From: Pirellulales bacterium
GTDB taxonomy: Bacteria > Planctomycetota > Planctomycetia > Pirellulales > PALSA-1355
Direction of reading: 5' to 3'
Assembly: GCA_022844125.1 (NCBI GenBank)
Contig: JALHMI010000009.1
Span: 62,001 to 126,000 of the forward strand
Length of the DNA stretch: 64,000 bases
The position numbers were made by a program, and so were the translations under genes. How positions within the stretch are numbered: the stretch's first letter is position 1; the number at the start of each line of letters is the position of its first letter. Shown piece after piece: positions 16,838 through 25,452 of the stretch. The notes under the pieces were generated by a model. The model was not told the origin of the DNA. It made no database searches and was given only the letters and a program-made list of their open reading frames with translations.

Positions 16838-17681
16838 AAAACGCAACGACGGCTCACAGCCGGCCTCCGCGCCCGCGCCAGCAAAGCGCCGATATGGTAA
16901 GCTTCGCCGCATGATTCACCTCATTATCTGGTCAATCGTGCTGTGGCTGTTCATCGCTTACCTGCTGCTGCCCACGCTCTGGAAGCACTACGAACATCAT
17001 CCCGAACTGGCCGTCGCGCCGCGCACGACCGAGACTGTCGACCACATACCGGGCGATCCGCTGAATGTGACGCTGGTGGGCACCAAGGAAGAGGTCATCC
17101 GCGCGTTTCTCTCCGCGGGCTGGTATCCGGCCGATCCGATCACGCTTTCAAGCTCGCTGAAGATTGCCGAGACCGTGCTTCGCGGCAAACAGTACGATCA
17201 CGCGCCGGTCAGCAATCTGTTCGTGTTCGGACGCAAGCAGGACCTGGCGTTCGAGAAGCCCGACGGCAATAGTCCCAAGAAGCGGCAGCACGTGCGGTTC
17301 TGGCTCTGGGAGGGTCACGAGGAAGACGGCCGGCCTGTCTGGCTGGGCGCGGCCACGTTCGATCACAGCGTGGGTCTTAGTCATTACACGGGTCAGATCA
17401 CGCATCACATCGCGCCCGACGTCGACGCCGAGCGCGACCGGATGATGAATGACCTCGCCGACGCGGGACAGCTCACCAGTCGCTCGCAGGTGACCGGCGT
17501 GGGGCCGACGCTCTATGGCCGCAACGGAGGCGGCGACCGGTACTACACCGACGGCGAAGTGGACGTCGGCGTCCTCTCGGCCCACAATGCGCGCGTGGCC
17601 GAGGAGCCCGTGCCGCTCGAGAACCCGCCGGCCGTGAAGCTCAAGAACCGCATCTGGTCGTGGATTCGGCCGTGGCTGTGA
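16815..17681 (+). CDS. LssY C-terminal domain membrane-anchored protein
   Basis: 288 aa. A proline/alanine-rich N-terminus is followed by one membrane segment (about residues 38-58), then an LssY C-terminal domain: NVTLVGTKEEVIRAFLSAGW, NLFVFGRKQDLAFEKP, ATFDHSVGLSHYTGQITHHI and VDAERDRMMNDL. The domain is named after the Legionella LssY protein, where it is attached to PAP2-type phosphatases; here there is no phosphatase part. Its biochemical role is unknown. The 23-bp overlap with ligase 2 shows co-translation, so it should work with the KamA/ligase products at the membrane, outside or inside depending on topology. Confidence 0.85.
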   Translation: MPADPQPEKRNDGSQPASAPAPAKRRYGKLRRMIHLIIWSIVLWLFIAYLLLPTLWKHYEHHPELAVAPRTTETVDHIPGDPLNVTLVGTKEEVIRAFLSAGWYPADPITLSSSLKIAETVLRGKQYDHAPVSNLFVFGRKQDLAFEKPDGNSPKKRQHVRFWLWEGHEEDGRPVWLGAATFDHSVGLSHYTGQITHHIAPDVDAERDRMMNDLADAGQLTSRSQVTGVGPTLYGRNGGGDRYYTDGEVDVGVLSAHNARVAEEPVPLENPPAVKLKNRIWSWIRPWL

Positions 17682-17911
17682 GGCTTGCTCAAGCAGCCCA
17701 AGCACCGCTGATTCTCTGGCGCCCGACCGCATTAAGGAATCGACAGTATTCCCTCGACTGGCCAGAACCAAACTCGCTTCTAGAATGAGTCGTCCAGTCT
17801 TCGCACAGCAGCTTTACCCGTTTACCCTTAGCGCTGAACCTTGCGGAGTCGGCGGCTGTCGTTGTCAGCAGTGAATGCGCGCACGCCTGGGCGGGAGAGG
17901 ATTTTGGCTGA

Positions 17912-19258
17912 ATGCCAGATGAGCAAGTAGTAACCGATCCCGCCCCTCGGCCGTCCGCCAGTCGGCGCTTCGGCGCGGCCGAGTGGTCTCTCGTCGCAAT
18001 CCTCGCGGCCATCAACTTCACGCACATTCTCGACTTCGTGATCATCATGCCGCTGGGCGATCAGCTCCGCCGGCAGCTTTCGATCAATCCCCAGCAGTTC
18101 GGCTTCGTCGTATCGGCCTACGGCATCGCCGCCATGTTCGCCGGCATTGCCGCCTCGGCTGTTGTCGACCGCTTCGATCGCAAACGCGTGCTGCTCATCG
18201 CCTTCGCCGGCTTCATCGTTGCCACGCTCTATTGCGGTCTGGCCAGTAGCTATCTCAGCCTGGTGGTGGCCCGGGCGCTCGCCGGATTGTTCGGCGGCGT
18301 GACCGCGGCCAGCATCATGGCGATCATCGCGGACGTGTTCCGACCTGAACAACGCGGCAAGGCGATCGGCGCGGTCACTTCGACCTTCGCTCTGGCCTCG
18401 ACGATTGGTCTGCCAGCGGGTCTGACAATCGCGGACATCTTCGACGACTTCGCCGCGACGTTTCTGGCGATCGCTGCTCTGGCCGTGCCAGTCTGGCTGT
18501 TTACGCTCTGGCGATTGCCGTCTCTGACGGGGCATCGCACCGCCGGGCGAGCAAATCCCATCGCGCAGTTCGCCGCCGTGGTGCGCCAGCCAAACCACCT
18601 GATCTCCTTCGCGTTCATGCTCGCGATGGTGCTGGGCACGTTCATCATCGCACCCTACATCGCGCCGTACTTGCAGTCGAACTGCGGCCGCACCGCGAGC
18701 GACCTGCCCATCATCTACGCGATCGCAGGCTTCGCCGCCCTGATCACGATGAATCTATTTGGCCTGTTGACCGATCGCTTCGGGCCGCGCCCCGTGTTCT
18801 TGTTCACCGCCTGCGGGGCCGTTGCCATGACCTTTGTGCTGACTAACCTGCCGGACGTCGGGCTGTGGGGGGCGGCCGCCGCCATGGGAGGATTCATGGT
18901 GCTGGCCAGCGGCCGGGTTGTGCCGGCTCAGGCCATGATGCTCGCCTCGGCCGATCCCGAGCTACGAGGCGCCTTCACAAACCTGACCACGGCCGTCTCG
19001 CACCTGGCGACCGGAACCGGCCCGCTGATCTCCGGAGCCATCGTGGGCGAAGCCTACCGCGGCGGACCACTCACGAACTACAACGTCGCGGGATACGTCG
19101 CCATGTCGTTCGGCCTCGTGGCGATCGGCCTTTCCTTCCTCTTGCGACCCGCGCGGATCGAGCGTCTCGAGTCCGGGCCCATCGTGGCGCGCAAGAAACC
19201 GGCCGAGCCCGCTTCCGCCGAGACGCTTCGCGCCACCACTGACACGATCAAGTCGTGA
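17912..19258 (+). CDS. MFS transporter (DHA1-like efflux type)
   Basis: 448 aa with twelve predicted membrane segments starting with WSLVAILAAINFTHILDFVI. The loop 2-3 motif DRFDRKRVLL is the MFS signature, and a proline/glycine motif GLPAGLTIAD lies in helix 5 as in drug:H+ antiporters. The ATG at 17912 follows GGGAGAGG by 11 bases. It stands 230 bp after the LssY gene with no clear transcription signal between, so it may or may not belong to that operon. Its 3' end overlaps the convergent DUF3050 gene by 11 bp. The exported compound is unknown. Confidence 0.87.
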   Translation: MPDEQVVTDPAPRPSASRRFGAAEWSLVAILAAINFTHILDFVIIMPLGDQLRRQLSINPQQFGFVVSAYGIAAMFAGIAASAVVDRFDRKRVLLIAFAGFIVATLYCGLASSYLSLVVARALAGLFGGVTAASIMAIIADVFRPEQRGKAIGAVTSTFALASTIGLPAGLTIADIFDDFAATFLAIAALAVPVWLFTLWRLPSLTGHRTAGRANPIAQFAAVVRQPNHLISFAFMLAMVLGTFIIAPYIAPYLQSNCGRTASDLPIIYAIAGFAALITMNLFGLLTDRFGPRPVFLFTACGAVAMTFVLTNLPDVGLWGAAAAMGGFMVLASGRVVPAQAMMLASADPELRGAFTNLTTAVSHLATGTGPLISGAIVGEAYRGGPLTNYNVAGYVAMSFGLVAIGLSFLLRPARIERLESGPIVARKKPAEPASAETLRATTDTIKS

Positions 19259-20024
19259 TCGCGCGGCTGATGCCGTCCCATAGCTCCCCGCGTGCCACAA
19301 GCGTCGCGCGCGCGGCTTCGGCCGCGGCCTGCCACTTCGTGACGTCGTCGCCGCACAGATTGGCCACCAGCTTGTGCGCAAGTGGGCCGTGCTCGCCGCC
19401 ATCGAGCTCGATGTGCCGCTCCAAGTAGTAGATAAACTCCGCCAGGTTGCCGCCGGAGATCTCGTTCAGCTCGTGCACAATTCGGGCAAACACATCCGGC
19501 AGCAGGTCCTCGCGTCCAAACGTGAACACGGCGGCCAGGACCGGCAGACTATCGCGATCGATGATCTCAAACGTGTGGCCGACGAACGCCGTAACTGCCT
19601 GCGGCGCTTCGCAACCGGTGAGCGCTGAGTCGACGTCGCTTGCCCCGGCCAGTCGATCGACAAAGCCGTCAATCCAGACCGTGGGCGCATCGCACTCGCG
19701 CATCGCCCGCAGGTAGAGCTCAAAATGACTGGCAAAGCCGCCCCGACCGTCGGAGTCGCATTCCTCGCCGAGAACGATCTCGTTCACCAGCCGGCAGGCC
19801 AGGGGGTCGACCGGCGGCAACCATGGCACGCGGACCGTTGTGAGTGACTTCTGCAGCGATTTCAGCAGCGACATGAAATCCCAGACCGCGAACACGTGGT
19901 GCTGCATGAACACGCGGAGCGCGTCCAGGTTCGTGATCTGCCGGTAGACGGGATGCTCAAGCAACTCCGTACGCACGGGGTCAATCGTCTCGCGGATCAG
20001 TGCCAAGCCATCTTCGGGTTTCAT
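19248..20024 (-). CDS. DUF3050 domain protein
   Basis: 258 aa from the ATG at 20024; a TTG at 20048 with AGAGGA close upstream is a possible longer start. Helical, with a histidine-rich motif [20 protein letters not shown] near residue 40 and [11 protein letters not shown] and [17 protein letters not shown] further on. These are features of DUF3050, a haem-oxygenase-like four-helix fold whose members may hold a di-metal or haem site (His/Glu pairs such as ERHIELDG). No function is established. It converges on the MFS transporter gene, overlapping its stop by 11 bp. Confidence 0.8.
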   Translation of the reverse strand: MKPEDGLALIRETIDPVRTELLEHPVYRQITNLDALRVFMQHHVFAVWDFMSLLKSLQKSLTTVRVPWLPPVDPLACRLVNEIVLGEECDSDGRGGFASHFELYLRAMRECDAPTVWIDGFVDRLAGASDVDSALTGCEAPQAVTAFVGHTFEIIDRDSLPVLAAVFTFGREDLLPDVFARIVHELNEISGGNLAEFIYYLERHIELDGGEHGPLAHKLVANLCGDDVTKWQAAAEAARATLVARGELWDGISRAITT

Positions 20025-20266
20025 ATTTTTTAGTCGATTCTCCGGCAAGCTTCCTCTTGCGACCCATGCACGCCGTGGATTTTAGGCTGGGCCTTCCCGT
20101 TTGGGCGATGGCTGATTGGCGTCCAGCGCGCCAGTTCCCGGCCCACAGGGTGCACGGATACAGACGCTGTGCGGGTCTCGACGGCCGATTTTACAGTTCG
20201 GCACGGTCCTTGCGTCAGGGGTGCTACGGCGAATGGACCCACCAACTACTGCGTATAAGGGGATTG

Positions 20267-20449
20267 ATGATGAACCTGCTCTATTGGGCTCTTGTGGCTC
20301 TAGTCGTGGCCATCGTGGCTGGTGCACTCGGTTTTGGCGGGATCGCCGCCGGCGCCGCGTCGATCGCCAAGATTCTATTCGGCATCTTCCTGGTGGTGTT
20401 CGTGATCTTGCTGATCATGGCCATCATCGGAACACGCAAGATGGTGTAG
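20267..20449 (+). CDS. DUF1328 small membrane protein (YtjA-like)
   Basis: 60 aa with two hydrophobic helices joined by a glycine/alanine-rich turn ([15 protein letters not shown]), matching DUF1328 (YtjA) proteins, which occur widely and are often stress-associated. AAGGGG precedes two adjacent ATGs at 20267 and 20270; either may start. Function unknown. It stands alone, with about 240 bp upstream that hold no gene. Confidence 0.85.
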   Translation: MMNLLYWALVALVVAIVAGALGFGGIAAGAASIAKILFGIFLVVFVILLIMAIIGTRKMV

Positions 20450-20536
20450 CGAACTCGCGCTTACGCGTGCGTGAAAAGCAGCGGCGCGCTCAAACTTGCC
20501 GCCTCACTCGTGACCGAATGCATTCGTCGCGAGTGG

Positions 20537-20560
20537 GGCGGTTCGAGTTTTCGAACCGCC
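20537..20560. terminator. Hairpin between convergent genes
   Basis: Perfect 10-bp stem (GGCGGTTCGA and TCGAACCGCC) with a GTTT loop, lying between DUF1328 (rightward) and the vWA gene (leftward). No U-tract follows on either side, so it is a Rho-type or bidirectional terminator candidate rather than a classical intrinsic terminator. Confidence 0.5.
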
Positions 20561-20571
20561 GCCGGCTTGCC

Positions 20572-21933
20572 TCAATCGACGCGGCGATACGTGCCGAGAT
20601 TTTGAGCGGCGAGCGCCTGCAGGAATGAATCGGTCAAACTACCCGGCTCTCCAGGCGCCAGCCCAATCGTATAGATACTGATCCGCCGCAGCCGATTCGT
20701 GCCGGAAACCGATTGCACAATGGCCGGCGGGGCCACAATCTGTCCACCGGTGGGCGCGCCATCGGTCAGGAAATAAATCGCCTCGACATCGTACTCCAGG
20801 GCCGCGGCCAGGGCGTCATACGTCGCAGTGCTCGCCTGTGGAGATAAACCCTCGATAAAAAGCTCGGCCAACTTTTTGTGCGTCACATCCGCGTTCACCA
20901 GGTGCCGCTGCCAGCGGCTCACGCTCGCGTTGAACGCGATGATGTTAAACTTCACGTCCGACCGCAGTCCGGCAATAGCCTGCACGAGTTCGCGCTTGGC
21001 CGCGGCGAAGCGAGCCCCCTGCATGCTCCCCGAAGTGTCCAGCACGAACAGCAGCTTGTTGGCGTAGATCGGCATGCCGTAGTAGTGCCCACCCTCGCTG
21101 GCGACTTCCTCGGCACGCTGCACCGTCGCGGTTAGCCGGGCCGGCGTTTCGCCTGTGGGCAGCGGCGTGCCGCTGGTCGCTGCCAGCCAGCCTTGCCAGC
21201 GCTCGGTGTCCATTCCAAATCGTTGACCGGTCATCCGCGTGAGATACGCAGCGGCGTCGGCCTTGGCTTCGCCCCCCAGTTTGTCCAGCATCCCGACCAT
21301 GACCGGCGTCGATTCGGCGAGCGGAGTTTTCGTGAGCGCCTGAGCCACTGCGCGACGGACGCCAAACTGCTCGGCAAACAGCCGACTATTCGCCAATCGC
21401 GCCAGTGGCAGGATGTCGATCGCTTCGCCGTGCGCGCCCAGGTTGTCGGCCAGGCCAACCACGATTTCCGATCCCCGCGGGTGACTGGCAACTTTCTGAT
21501 CGAGCAGCATTTGCGCCCGGCAGCGGGCCAGTGGCAACTCGGAAGAGAGCAGGGCGGCCAAGGCCGGCTGCGCCATGTTCGCGTCCTCGCGCGACTTGAG
21601 GCTCGCTTCGGCTAGCGCGATCAATTCGTCGCACACTTCCTGCACATTGTTCATCTCGTGCAGCGTCGCGAAGGCCGCGCGGCGAACGGCTTCGTTTTCA
21701 TCGTCGAAACAGCCGTGCACCAGGGCGGCCGCCCCCGCCGTGGGGAAGTGTTGCAGGGATTTAAGCGCGCTCAACCGTTCATCGGTCCGCTGACTTCGCA
21801 GTTGCCGCGCGAGCGCGGGGCGCATCTCGTCGAACCGCTCGTGCAGGTGCTGAGCACGCGCGGCCCACGCCCCGCAGACCACGCTCGCGATTGTGAGCGC
21901 AGTGGCCAGCAGTGGTGGCAGGCGACGATGCAT
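20572..21933 (-). CDS. Secreted HEAT-repeat and von Willebrand factor A protein
   Basis: 453 aa from the ATG at 21933 with a signal peptide (MHRRLPPLLATALTIASVV, cut near ARAQ); a longer frame to 22053 is not supported. Residues about 30-250 are helical repeats of HEAT type (LQHFPTAGAAALVHGCFDD, AVRRAAFATLHEMNNVQEV). A vWA domain follows with the MIDAS motif DTSGSM, the conserved Thr region (STATYDAL) and the Asp of FLTDGAPTGG. vWA domains bind partners through a divalent cation. It is the last gene of the MoxR-DUF58-membrane protein series, in which MoxR ATPases often act on vWA partners. Confidence 0.86.
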   Translation of the reverse strand: MHRRLPPLLATALTIASVVCGAWAARAQHLHERFDEMRPALARQLRSQRTDERLSALKSLQHFPTAGAAALVHGCFDDENEAVRRAAFATLHEMNNVQEVCDELIALAEASLKSREDANMAQPALAALLSSELPLARCRAQMLLDQKVASHPRGSEIVVGLADNLGAHGEAIDILPLARLANSRLFAEQFGVRRAVAQALTKTPLAESTPVMVGMLDKLGGEAKADAAAYLTRMTGQRFGMDTERWQGWLAATSGTPLPTGETPARLTATVQRAEEVASEGGHYYGMPIYANKLLFVLDTSGSMQGARFAAAKRELVQAIAGLRSDVKFNIIAFNASVSRWQRHLVNADVTHKKLAELFIEGLSPQASTATYDALAAALEYDVEAIYFLTDGAPTGGQIVAPPAIVQSVSGTNRLRRISIYTIGLAPGEPGSLTDSFLQALAAQNLGTYRRVD

Positions 21934-22088
21934 CGAAAAGGCCTCTCTACCAAACTCGCGATCGCCCCGCTCTGTGGGGCTGGCGGCCGCGCGTGCTCTC
22001 CCGTCCCGCGAACAGGCTCCATTCTCGCGAGCGGATGATCCGCTTGTCAACAAATCGTCCGGTGACGGCCTCCCAACAACGGCCAGCT

Positions 22089-24059
22089 TTAGACGCTGAC
22101 GCGCAAAGTTCGCGTCATCTGCCGCCAGAGAGATTCGAGCTGCGCGGACGCGTTAGCCGGCAATTGCCCGCGCGCGAACGCGGCCCGGGCATACAGCTCA
22201 GCCAGGTTTCGGGCGTCCGCCGCAATGTGGGCATTCAGCCTGGCCACCTCGCGTACCAACTCGTGCGGCGTCTGGTCCGGTTCGTGCGGACAGCCGTGCT
22301 CGCCGGACCAGGCCTCGAATGCGCTGAAGCTATAACGCACCAGTTCCTCGGGCGACATTCGCCCCGCGGTTCCGCTGGCAAACGGATTGGCGAAAGTCGC
22401 GAATGCCGGCGGCGGGACGCGAATTTCGAGCGGTCCCTCGGCGGCGACAGCGGCAATCTGCTTGCCCCCCCACAGCGACCGCCACCACTCGGCCAGCTCT
22501 TGAAGGAAGTTGCGAATCCCGGCGATGATTTCGCGCCGGTAATACCACACGGCGAAGATCGTCCCCAGGATGACGACGCCATAGAATATATACTGCAGGA
22601 TCGTGGCCAGCCATCCCAATGGCGGCTCGATCGGCGGGATCTCCGGCGAATCGACTTCGCTCGCTTCGGCCTCGTTCGCCTGCTCCTGCTCGTCCTTGCT
22701 CTCCTCGTCCCGGGGTTTGTCTTCGTACTTCGCCGCCAGTTCGCGCTCCAACTCGCGAAACTTCTTCATATTCTCGAGCGGGTTCTTGCCCGATTTCGTC
22801 TCGCGCTGCTTGCCATCACCCGACTTCTGCTTGTCGTTTTGTTGCGGTTGCGAATGGTCGCCCGCCTGTTCGGCGTTTTCTCCCTTCGATTGCGATTCGC
22901 CGCCGTCTTGTTGTTCGCTTCCTTTTGCCGAAGCCTTACCGGACTTGTCTTGCGACCCGCCCGCTTTAGAGTCGGAGCTCTTTCCTTCGCCGCCCGACTT
23001 CTCGCCCGAGCCCTCGCCGCCAGACTTGGATCCTTCCCCACTCGCTGTTGGCTCTTGATTCGGATCCGCGTTCGGATCCGCCTGGCCGCTGGCTTGCGAA
23101 TCGTCGTCCTGCGTGCCGTTGCGCTCGATGGGAGCGGCATCGGACGCTTCTTGTTCCGGCGAACCCACGGTGAATGGCAACTGCGAGATGGCATACTCCG
23201 CGCTCGGTCGCGGCAAGAGCGCCGCCGCTACCAGCAGCACGGCGATGATCGCACCGCCAGTGGCCAGCCACAGGTTGGCCATCGAGGTGGGCATCTCGAT
23301 CCGCCGCTGCCGCAGATAACGTCTGAGGCCAAGAAAGCTTGTCGTCACCAGCAGCGCCAACCCGCTGGCGACGTACACGCCCAGCAGCCAGAAGACATGC
23401 CGCCGGCCGGCCACGTCGCTCACCGGAATGAACCACTGGCCAATACCAAAGATCGGTAGCGCTGCGAGCGAAAAATACACCACCCACACGCCCGGCGTAT
23501 GTGGCCGCCGTTCCTGCTTCGCATACCGCTGCCAGAAGCTGGCCGGCACTTCGCGGCTGGTGGTTCCTTCAGTCTCCTCAGTCGCCGGCTGCGCGCTGCT
23601 TTCGTCGTTCGAATCGGCTGCCCGTTCGAGTCCGACCACCTGCATCAGGCCCTCGCCCGAGGCGTCCTGATCCTCGTCAATGACCGTGCAGTCCCAGGTG
23701 AGTTGATGGATGCACCACCACACCAGGCCGATGATTCCGAAGTTGATGACCCAGCCGAAGTTATCGACCCAATCGCCCCGGTATTCCATGAAACGATTGG
23801 CCGCGATACCCACCAGAATCGCCAGCGCCGCGCCGAACGGGGCAGCCCGCTCGAAGCCCTCTTCGATCGAGATCCGCGCGATCAGCACTGCCGCGAACAC
23901 AAAGCAGGCCATCACCCAGTGCAGCCGTTCGTTGTATTGTCCCTGGTAGAACACGCGCAGCAGAAAGAACATCAAGCTCCCCACCAGCGCCATGATCAGC
24001 GCCGGGCTGATGGCGATCACCAGGTAATCGGCCAGCGTTTGTGGAAGCCTTCGAACCAT
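22089..24059 (-). CDS. Large membrane protein with acidic/Ser-Gly-Lys linker and DUF4129-like tail
   Basis: 656 aa from the ATG at 24059. Several membrane segments fill the first 300 residues (two near 15-70, others to about 130, then three between 200 and 290). Residues about 310-460 are a low-complexity hydrophilic stretch dominated by Ser, Gly, Lys, Glu and Gln. One more membrane segment (GWLATILQYIFYGVVILG) precedes a C-terminal helical domain of DUF4129 type (RYSFSAFEAWSGEHGCPH, TPHELVREVARL, LAELYARAAFARG). DUF4129 proteins accompany MoxR/DUF58 genes and transglutaminase-like proteins. Here no transglutaminase domain is present. Role unknown, presumably a membrane scaffold of the MoxR system. 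Confidence 0.8.
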   Translation of the reverse strand: MVRRLPQTLADYLVIAISPALIMALVGSLMFFLLRVFYQGQYNERLHWVMACFVFAAVLIARISIEEGFERAAPFGAALAILVGIAANRFMEYRGDWVDNFGWVINFGIIGLVWWCIHQLTWDCTVIDEDQDASGEGLMQVVGLERAADSNDESSAQPATEETEGTTSREVPASFWQRYAKQERRPHTPGVWVVYFSLAALPIFGIGQWFIPVSDVAGRRHVFWLLGVYVASGLALLVTTSFLGLRRYLRQRRIEMPTSMANLWLATGGAIIAVLLVAAALLPRPSAEYAISQLPFTVGSPEQEASDAAPIERNGTQDDDSQASGQADPNADPNQEPTASGEGSKSGGEGSGEKSGGEGKSSDSKAGGSQDKSGKASAKGSEQQDGGESQSKGENAEQAGDHSQPQQNDKQKSGDGKQRETKSGKNPLENMKKFRELERELAAKYEDKPRDEESKDEQEQANEAEASEVDSPEIPPIEPPLGWLATILQYIFYGVVILGTIFAVWYYRREIIAGIRNFLQELAEWWRSLWGGKQIAAVAAEGPLEIRVPPPAFATFANPFASGTAGRMSPEELVRYSFSAFEAWSGEHGCPHEPDQTPHELVREVARLNAHIAADARNLAELYARAAFARGQLPANASAQLESLWRQMTRTLRVSV

Positions 24060-24073
24060 GATTGTAACTCTAG

Positions 24074-24105
24074 CTAAAGCCGGGGGCATGCCTTCCCCCG
24101 GAACT
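24074..24105 (+). repeat. Dispersed hairpin repeat, copy 2
   Basis: Arms CCGGGGG and CCCCCGG (24080-24101) preceded by TAAAG and followed by AACT. It lies in the 55-bp gap between DUF58 and the large membrane protein gene. Confidence 0.6.
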
Positions 24106-24114
24106 CGTACGTGT

Positions 24115-25452
24115 TCACCACACGCTGCTCGGCGCATCCGGCGCACTCTGCAGCACATGCGCCTGGCAGACGTGGCTCACCGCGGCCTCGTCTCGCAGAT
24201 GCCGGGCATCGATCCGCTGCGCGAGTAGCTTTCCCGCCGCCTCGGAATACTCACGATCGTCGTACACGTTCACCAGCGCGCTCACGGCATGCCCCCTTCG
24301 CACCAGGTTCCCTAGCGCCACGGCCGTTTCTTCGGTCACGGCGGTCACGATTGCCACTACCGTCGCGTCGCGCGGCAACCGGCTTCCCGTTTCCGACACC
24401 AGCCCCGCCATTGAGAGCCCATCGGTGAGTTCCGCTCGGGCCAGCGTCTCCAGAATCCGCAGGAACTGTTCCGGTCCGCGGCGCGTCTCGACCACCAGAG
24501 GCTGCAGACGCGTGCTGGTTTCGGTCATCGCCGCCGCCTTGAGGGCCGCGTCGCGCGTGCGAATGTCAAAGTCCCAGCCTTCCTGCCGAATTCGATCGGC
24601 GGCGTCGCGCGCATTCGTGACCAGCCCCACCTGCTGTCCCATCTCAAAGACGGCGCTCGCCAGCGAGACGGCCGCGGTAATGGCCAGTTCCGAACGCACC
24701 GGTTCGTGTTTGGCCGCGAACGAACCCTGATGAAAATCCAGCAGCACCGTGATCCCGGCCACGGTCGTCGGCTCATAGATTTTGCTGTGCAGCTCGCCGG
24801 TTCGGGCGGTCGCTCGCCAGTGAATCCGGTTCAAGGGATCGCCGCGCTCGTAACGCCGCACACCGGCCATCCGCGTCGGATCCTCGAACAGCCGGTAGCT
24901 CATCTTCACCTCGCCCACGGGACGTCGCGAAGCCAGATCAAACCCCGCCAGCGGAATCACCTTCGGATAAACGAGCAGAAAATTCGGTTCCGTGGCCACA
25001 CGATATCGTCGGTGCAGACCGAACACGTCACCCGTTTCGAGCACCAGTGGCCCGATCTGGTAGTACCCGCGGCGATTGCATTCGAGCTGATAGTGAGCCG
25101 TCTTCTGGCTCCGCGGACCGAGCATCGCCAGGTGCAGTCGCTTGCCCACCGGTCGCAGGCTTGGCGGATCGTGAATCAGCGCATGCCTGGGCAGCAGGTC
25201 TTCGGCCAGCACCCAGGCGATCGGCAGCGCGCCGCGATTCTCGAGCTTAATTACAACTGCCACGCTCTCGCCAATGTAAGCGGTGAGCCGATTGCATTCC
25301 CGCGTCGCGTGCAGGTTCTCGCTCCACGTGCGGGCCACGAACCGGCTGACCAGCATCACGCCTAACAGCGCGTACATGGCGTAAGCCAGCAGCCCCAGGT
25401 TGAACACCAGGGCGATCACCAGCAGCACGCTTGCGCCCAGAAACCATTTCAT
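24115..25452 (-). CDS. DUF58 domain membrane protein
   Basis: 445 aa. Two N-terminal membrane segments (residues about 4-37) are followed by a beta-rich domain and the DUF58 core: RRYERGDPLNRIHWRATART (the conserved YxxGDxxRxIxWxxTA motif), then a vWA-like fold with ITVLLDFHQG. DUF58 proteins are partners of MoxR AAA+ ATPases. Its ATG overlaps the MoxR stop by 3 bp, so the two are translated together. It is probably an inner-membrane component in a chaperone-like assembly system. Confidence 0.9.
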   Translation of the reverse strand: MKWFLGASVLLVIALVFNLGLLAYAMYALLGVMLVSRFVARTWSENLHATRECNRLTAYIGESVAVVIKLENRGALPIAWVLAEDLLPRHALIHDPPSLRPVGKRLHLAMLGPRSQKTAHYQLECNRRGYYQIGPLVLETGDVFGLHRRYRVATEPNFLLVYPKVIPLAGFDLASRRPVGEVKMSYRLFEDPTRMAGVRRYERGDPLNRIHWRATARTGELHSKIYEPTTVAGITVLLDFHQGSFAAKHEPVRSELAITAAVSLASAVFEMGQQVGLVTNARDAADRIRQEGWDFDIRTRDAALKAAAMTETSTRLQPLVVETRRGPEQFLRILETLARAELTDGLSMAGLVSETGSRLPRDATVVAIVTAVTEETAVALGNLVRRGHAVSALVNVYDDREYSEAAGKLLAQRIDARHLRDEAAVSHVCQAHVLQSAPDAPSSVW

